Assembly: GCA_027016675.1 (NCBI GenBank)
Contig: JALUSH010000253.1
Coordinates: 2,239-19,182 of the forward strand
Direction: 5' to 3'
DNA from: Thermodesulfovibrio sp.
GTDB lineage: Bacteria; Nitrospirota; Thermodesulfovibrionia; Thermodesulfovibrionales; JdFR-85
DNA: 16,944 nucleotides
Both the position numbers and the translations under genes were made by a program. Within the stretch, counting starts at the first letter, position 1, and every line of letters starts with the position of its first letter. The notes below the pieces were generated by a model. That model searched no databases, was not told the origin of the DNA, and worked only from the letters and a program-made list of their open reading frames with translations. Below, one piece after another: positions 14,475-16,944 of this stretch.

Positions 14475-15745
14475 CAGGAGTTGAAAAGGAGGGTCTGTCC
14501 TTTGATCTCCTGCCGTTCTATCTCCTCAAAGAGCCTTATCTTTCCGAATTCGCCATCAAATCCCGGTCTTATCCTGACCTCACCATCTCGCATCCGTCTA
14601 ATACCTTCAGCCACCATCTCACCAGCGGACCTTTTAATGTCATCAATTTCTCTGTTCAATAACACATCAAACTCGGGCCCTATATCCTGCAGAACCTTCA
14701 TGTAGAGTTGTTGTACCTTCTTTGTATTTACACCTGCCTCAACTGCCTCAGCGATAATCTCCTGAAGAGGTATGGCTGAATAAAAGGGCTTTGCTCTTTC
14801 TGGCTTATAGCCATTGTTCCTGTCTGCAAGTAGCTCCACCCTGTGCATAACTCCCACTGTAACAGGCCTTCCACAGACAGGACACTTGTATCCATATTTC
14901 CTGGTCTCTTCAGGTGATATACAAACATTACAGGTTCTATGACCATCAAAGTGATACTTACCCTCCTCAGGATAGAATTCAATGGTACCTTCAAAACCTC
15001 TGCCACTCTTTATGGAGTTTATTATCCCTTCATAGGAAAGATCTGTATCAAAAATATTAGCCTCTCGTCCAAGCTTGGATGGAGAATGGGCATCGGAGTT
15101 TGAAACAAGTGTTATATTATCCAATCCTGAAAGCCGCCAGTTCATGGGAGGGTCAGAGCTGAGCCCTGTCTCTATTGCATATATCCTGTCTGAAAGGTCT
15201 TCAAAGCACTCCTCGATGGAATCAAAGCCTGAGAAGGCACCAAATATAGAGAAATGGGGTGTCCAGGCATGTGCGGGTATTACAAGGGAGTCCTCTGTAA
15301 CCTGAAGGATCATCTCAAGAAGTCTCTTTGCGTCAAGACCAATAATAGGACGACCATCGGCTGTCAGATTGCCTATCTTTGAAAGTCGTGCATTGAAGGC
15401 TGCAACAAGCTCCAGTGTTGGAAGTATTATCACAATATGAATCTTTCTTGTCCTGTCACCCTTTTTATAGATGCAGCTTATTTCAGCAGTGGGAATAAAA
15501 TAGACATCAGACCTGCATCGCTCAGGCACTGTGGTGACCTCTTCTCTGAGCCTGTAAAGACCATTGTCCTGTAGCAGGAGTTTCTCTTTCAATTCCCTGT
15601 ACCAGTCAGGATGGGTAAAGTCACCTGTTCCAATAACCTTGATACCCTTTAGCTGGGCCCAATAGGCAAGCCCCTCAGGGGTCATCTCTTTGCTTGTAGC
15701 CCTTGAGTATTTGGAGTGTATATGAAGGTCTCCGATGAATCTCAT
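14474..15745 (-). CDS. EndoQ-like PHP-domain endonuclease with Cys4 zinc site
   Basis: Member of the PHP family typified by endonuclease Q, which nicks DNA 5' of deaminated bases (uracil, hypoxanthine, xanthine) and abasic sites. The PHP metal ligands are all present: Asp6, His8 and His10 (GDLHIHS), Asp42 and His45 (GTGDFTHP), Glu88 (TAEIS), His103 (KIHIV), His159 (PAHAW), and Asp218 and His220 (SNSDAH). A four-cysteine zinc site follows, Cys272/Cys275 (CNVC) and Cys288/Cys291 (CPVCG), then the helical C-terminal part. This PHP plus zinc finger layout and the 423-residue length match EndoQ and set it apart from histidinol phosphatase or PolX. It was described first in Thermococcales and later in some Bacillus. 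The ATG abuts the TAA of the nitroreductase gene with no gap. The substrate is inferred from the family. Confidence 0.85.
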   Translation of the reverse strand: MRFIGDLHIHSKYSRATSKEMTPEGLAYWAQLKGIKVIGTGDFTHPDWYRELKEKLLLQDNGLYRLREEVTTVPERCRSDVYFIPTAEISCIYKKGDRTRKIHIVIILPTLELVAAFNARLSKIGNLTADGRPIIGLDAKRLLEMILQVTEDSLVIPAHAWTPHFSIFGAFSGFDSIEECFEDLSDRIYAIETGLSSDPPMNWRLSGLDNITLVSNSDAHSPSKLGREANIFDTDLSYEGIINSIKSGRGFEGTIEFYPEEGKYHFDGHRTCNVCISPEETRKYGYKCPVCGRPVTVGVMHRVELLADRNNGYKPERAKPFYSAIPLQEIIAEAVEAGVNTKKVQQLYMKVLQDIGPEFDVLLNREIDDIKRSAGEMVAEGIRRMRDGEVRIRPGFDGEFGKIRLFEEIERQEIKGQTLLFNS

Positions 15746-16258
15746 TTAAAATCTCTCATGGTGTATTTTTTCCTCATCAAACTCGCTGTCAGAATGCTCA
15801 GGCAGTTCAACTGCAGGATAACCAACAGGCATCATACATTGTACCCTGTATGTGTCAGGAATGCCAAGAAGCTCTTTGACATATGCCTCCGCATTACCAT
15901 GGGAGCCTTCCGAGTCGGCTATCTGGGTAAAGCAGCTTCCAAGACCCTGATTTACTGCCTCAAGGTGGATGTGTTCTGCACAGATTGACGCATCCTCTTT
16001 GAACCTCCTGCCTTTCTGGTTATCATAGCAGATAACTATTACTACAGGCGCATCCTTCACATATGAGGCATAGGGGGTTGCCTCTGAAAGGGCCTTTCTG
16101 GTCTTTGGGTCCTTGACAAGAATAAACTCCCATGCCCTTGTATCCCAGGCAGTGGGTGAGAACATTGCTGCCTTTAATATCTCTCTTATCTTTTCTTCTT
16201 CCACTGCCTTTGGCTTAAAGGCCCTTATACTTCTCCTTTTTCTTATAGCCTCTATCAT
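15746..16258 (-). CDS. Nitroreductase-family flavoprotein
   Basis: Probable FMN-dependent NAD(P)H oxidoreductase of the nitroreductase superfamily; the physiological substrate cannot be read from sequence. The 170-residue length fits the small subgroup, which works as a dimer. FMN-contact elements are RKRRSIRAF (6-14), the SPTAWDTRAWEF segment (34-45) in place of the more usual SxxNxQPW, GLGSCF (105-110) in the flavin-stacking region and the C-terminal KIHHERF. Three cysteines (93, 109, 141) are present, but no ferredoxin motif. GGGAGG lies 6 nt before the ATG. The stop codon touches the ATG of the EndoQ-like gene, and the preceding unknown gene ends 17 bp upstream, so it is part of the minus-strand array. 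Confidence 0.92.
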   Translation of the reverse strand: MIEAIRKRRSIRAFKPKAVEEEKIREILKAAMFSPTAWDTRAWEFILVKDPKTRKALSEATPYASYVKDAPVVIVICYDNQKGRRFKEDASICAEHIHLEAVNQGLGSCFTQIADSEGSHGNAEAYVKELLGIPDTYRVQCMMPVGYPAVELPEHSDSEFDEEKIHHERF

Positions 16259-16275
16259 GATTCACCTCCCTAAAT

Positions 16276-16920
16276 TTAATTCTTTATCCCCCTCTCAATC
16301 TTTTTTACGGCCTTTCTAAGAGCTGTCTCAAGGGAGTTTATTTTAGCAAATGTTATTCTTAGTTTAACATATAAGACATTATTATAAGGTGTCAGTGCTA
16401 TATGGATTACACTTTCAGGACCAAATAACTTGAGTAGCGTCATCATATGGTTCTCTATCTTCTTGTTACTTTTAGAGACGAGATAAAAGCTCCTTCCTCC
16501 TATGTTTATATCCCTTCTCTTTAGATCTTCTTCGTTTTTTATCCCTGGCATCAAATGCCTTAATCTGAGGTGTCGTACCATATGGATCTCTTCATCAATA
16601 TCCCCTTCAAGATAGAAGAGAACCTCAAGGGTGTCAAAGCCTCTTCTTAACATGGCAACAGGCATATAGAGAATGCTCTGACGGGGAAGCAGATTAAGCA
16701 AAAGGATAATCCTCTTAAAGGGGCTTCTCTTGTACTCTGCCCTGAAACCTGCCACACCACCGACAAGGGTGTATTCCTTCTCTGAAGGCATTAACGAACG
16801 CTCAAGGGCTTCAGAGATTTTCTTGATTATCCTGATATTTCTTTTACCTCCCCACTGATAGGAGATTACTATTACGACAGAAACAGTAAGCAACAGAAAA
16901 AACCACAGGCTATCTGTCAA
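16276..16920 (-). CDS. Membrane-anchored protein of unknown function
   Basis: I do not recognise this family. It has 214 residues, one N-terminal membrane helix (about 5-21) followed by the positively charged GGKRNIRIIKK, so the bulk is probably cytoplasmic. The soluble part is mixed alpha/beta, with TLVGGVAGFRAEY (51-63), a basic segment KRSPFKRIILLLNLLPRQS, and a C-terminal amphipathic helix rich in lysine (about 193-211). There are no cysteines, no nucleotide-binding loop and no metal motif. The start is TTG at 16920: an in-frame stop lies 22 bp upstream, no in-frame ATG exists in between, and AAAGGAG sits 8 nt before the TTG. The nearby ATG at 16926-16928 is out of frame and stops after three codons. 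It heads the visible part of the minus-strand array. Confidence 0.75.
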   Translation of the reverse strand: MTDSLWFFLLLTVSVVIVISYQWGGKRNIRIIKKISEALERSLMPSEKEYTLVGGVAGFRAEYKRSPFKRIILLLNLLPRQSILYMPVAMLRRGFDTLEVLFYLEGDIDEEIHMVRHLRLRHLMPGIKNEEDLKRRDINIGGRSFYLVSKSNKKIENHMMTLLKLFGPESVIHIALTPYNNVLYVKLRITFAKINSLETALRKAVKKIERGIKN

Positions 16921-16944
16921 CAGAACATCTCCTTTGTATTGTTA

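Noticed and set aside
14728..15006. Minus-strand frame of 92 codons inside the EndoQ-like gene
   Set aside because: It is a shifted-frame shadow of the zinc-site region; the main frame carries all family motifs without interruption.
7903..16920. The seven-gene minus-strand array as a dedicated new system
   Set aside because: Most members are recognisable housekeeping or stress genes with unrelated pathways; close packing alone does not show a shared function.

Overview
The window suggests a free-living, motile, Gram-negative-type bacterium of moderate to low GC. A periplasmic sensor with a c-type haem motif, an exported SlyD-like isomerase, a GspN-like protein, a full-length single-chain PurL and an EndoQ-type nuclease together fit the Nitrospirota or the former Deltaproteobacteria. 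That placement is an inference from gene content and style, not from a marker search.

Left edge (1-1144): the C-terminal 351 codons of a tyrosine recombinase run into the left edge. The gene stops 13 bp from the 3' end of an intact tRNA-Val (anticodon CAC) on the opposite strand. This is the usual layout of an integrative element or prophage inserted at a tRNA 3' end, with most of the element off the left side. The tRNA has its own near-ideal sigma-70 promoter (1153-1182) on its chromosomal side.

Signalling and folding block (1208-3901, minus strand): a methyl-accepting chemotaxis protein with a CxxCH haem-attachment motif in its periplasmic domain, preceded by a FliA-like promoter, then a signal-peptide-bearing SlyD/FKBP peptidyl-prolyl isomerase. 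A GC-rich hairpin lies between them.

Core block (4125-7906, plus strand): a promoter, rpsO, pnp and an M16 zinc peptidase, probably one transcript for ribosomal protein S15, RNA decay and a processing protease.

Minus-strand array (16920 down to 7903): seven tightly packed genes with gaps of -4 to +42 bp. In order they are an unknown membrane-anchored protein, a nitroreductase-family protein, an EndoQ-like PHP nuclease, a GspN-like protein, moaC, a PAS histidine kinase without an adjacent response regulator, and large-type purL. The stop codons of purL and the M16 gene interlock in a shared TTAA. The array mixes DNA repair, molybdenum cofactor synthesis, signalling and purine synthesis, so it looks like a housekeeping super-operon rather than one dedicated pathway. 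I see no CRISPR array, rRNA, insertion sequence or toxin-antitoxin pair. I did not find a convincing wholly new system; the most interesting items are the element border, the haem-type chemoreceptor with its FliA-like promoter, and the EndoQ neighbourhood.
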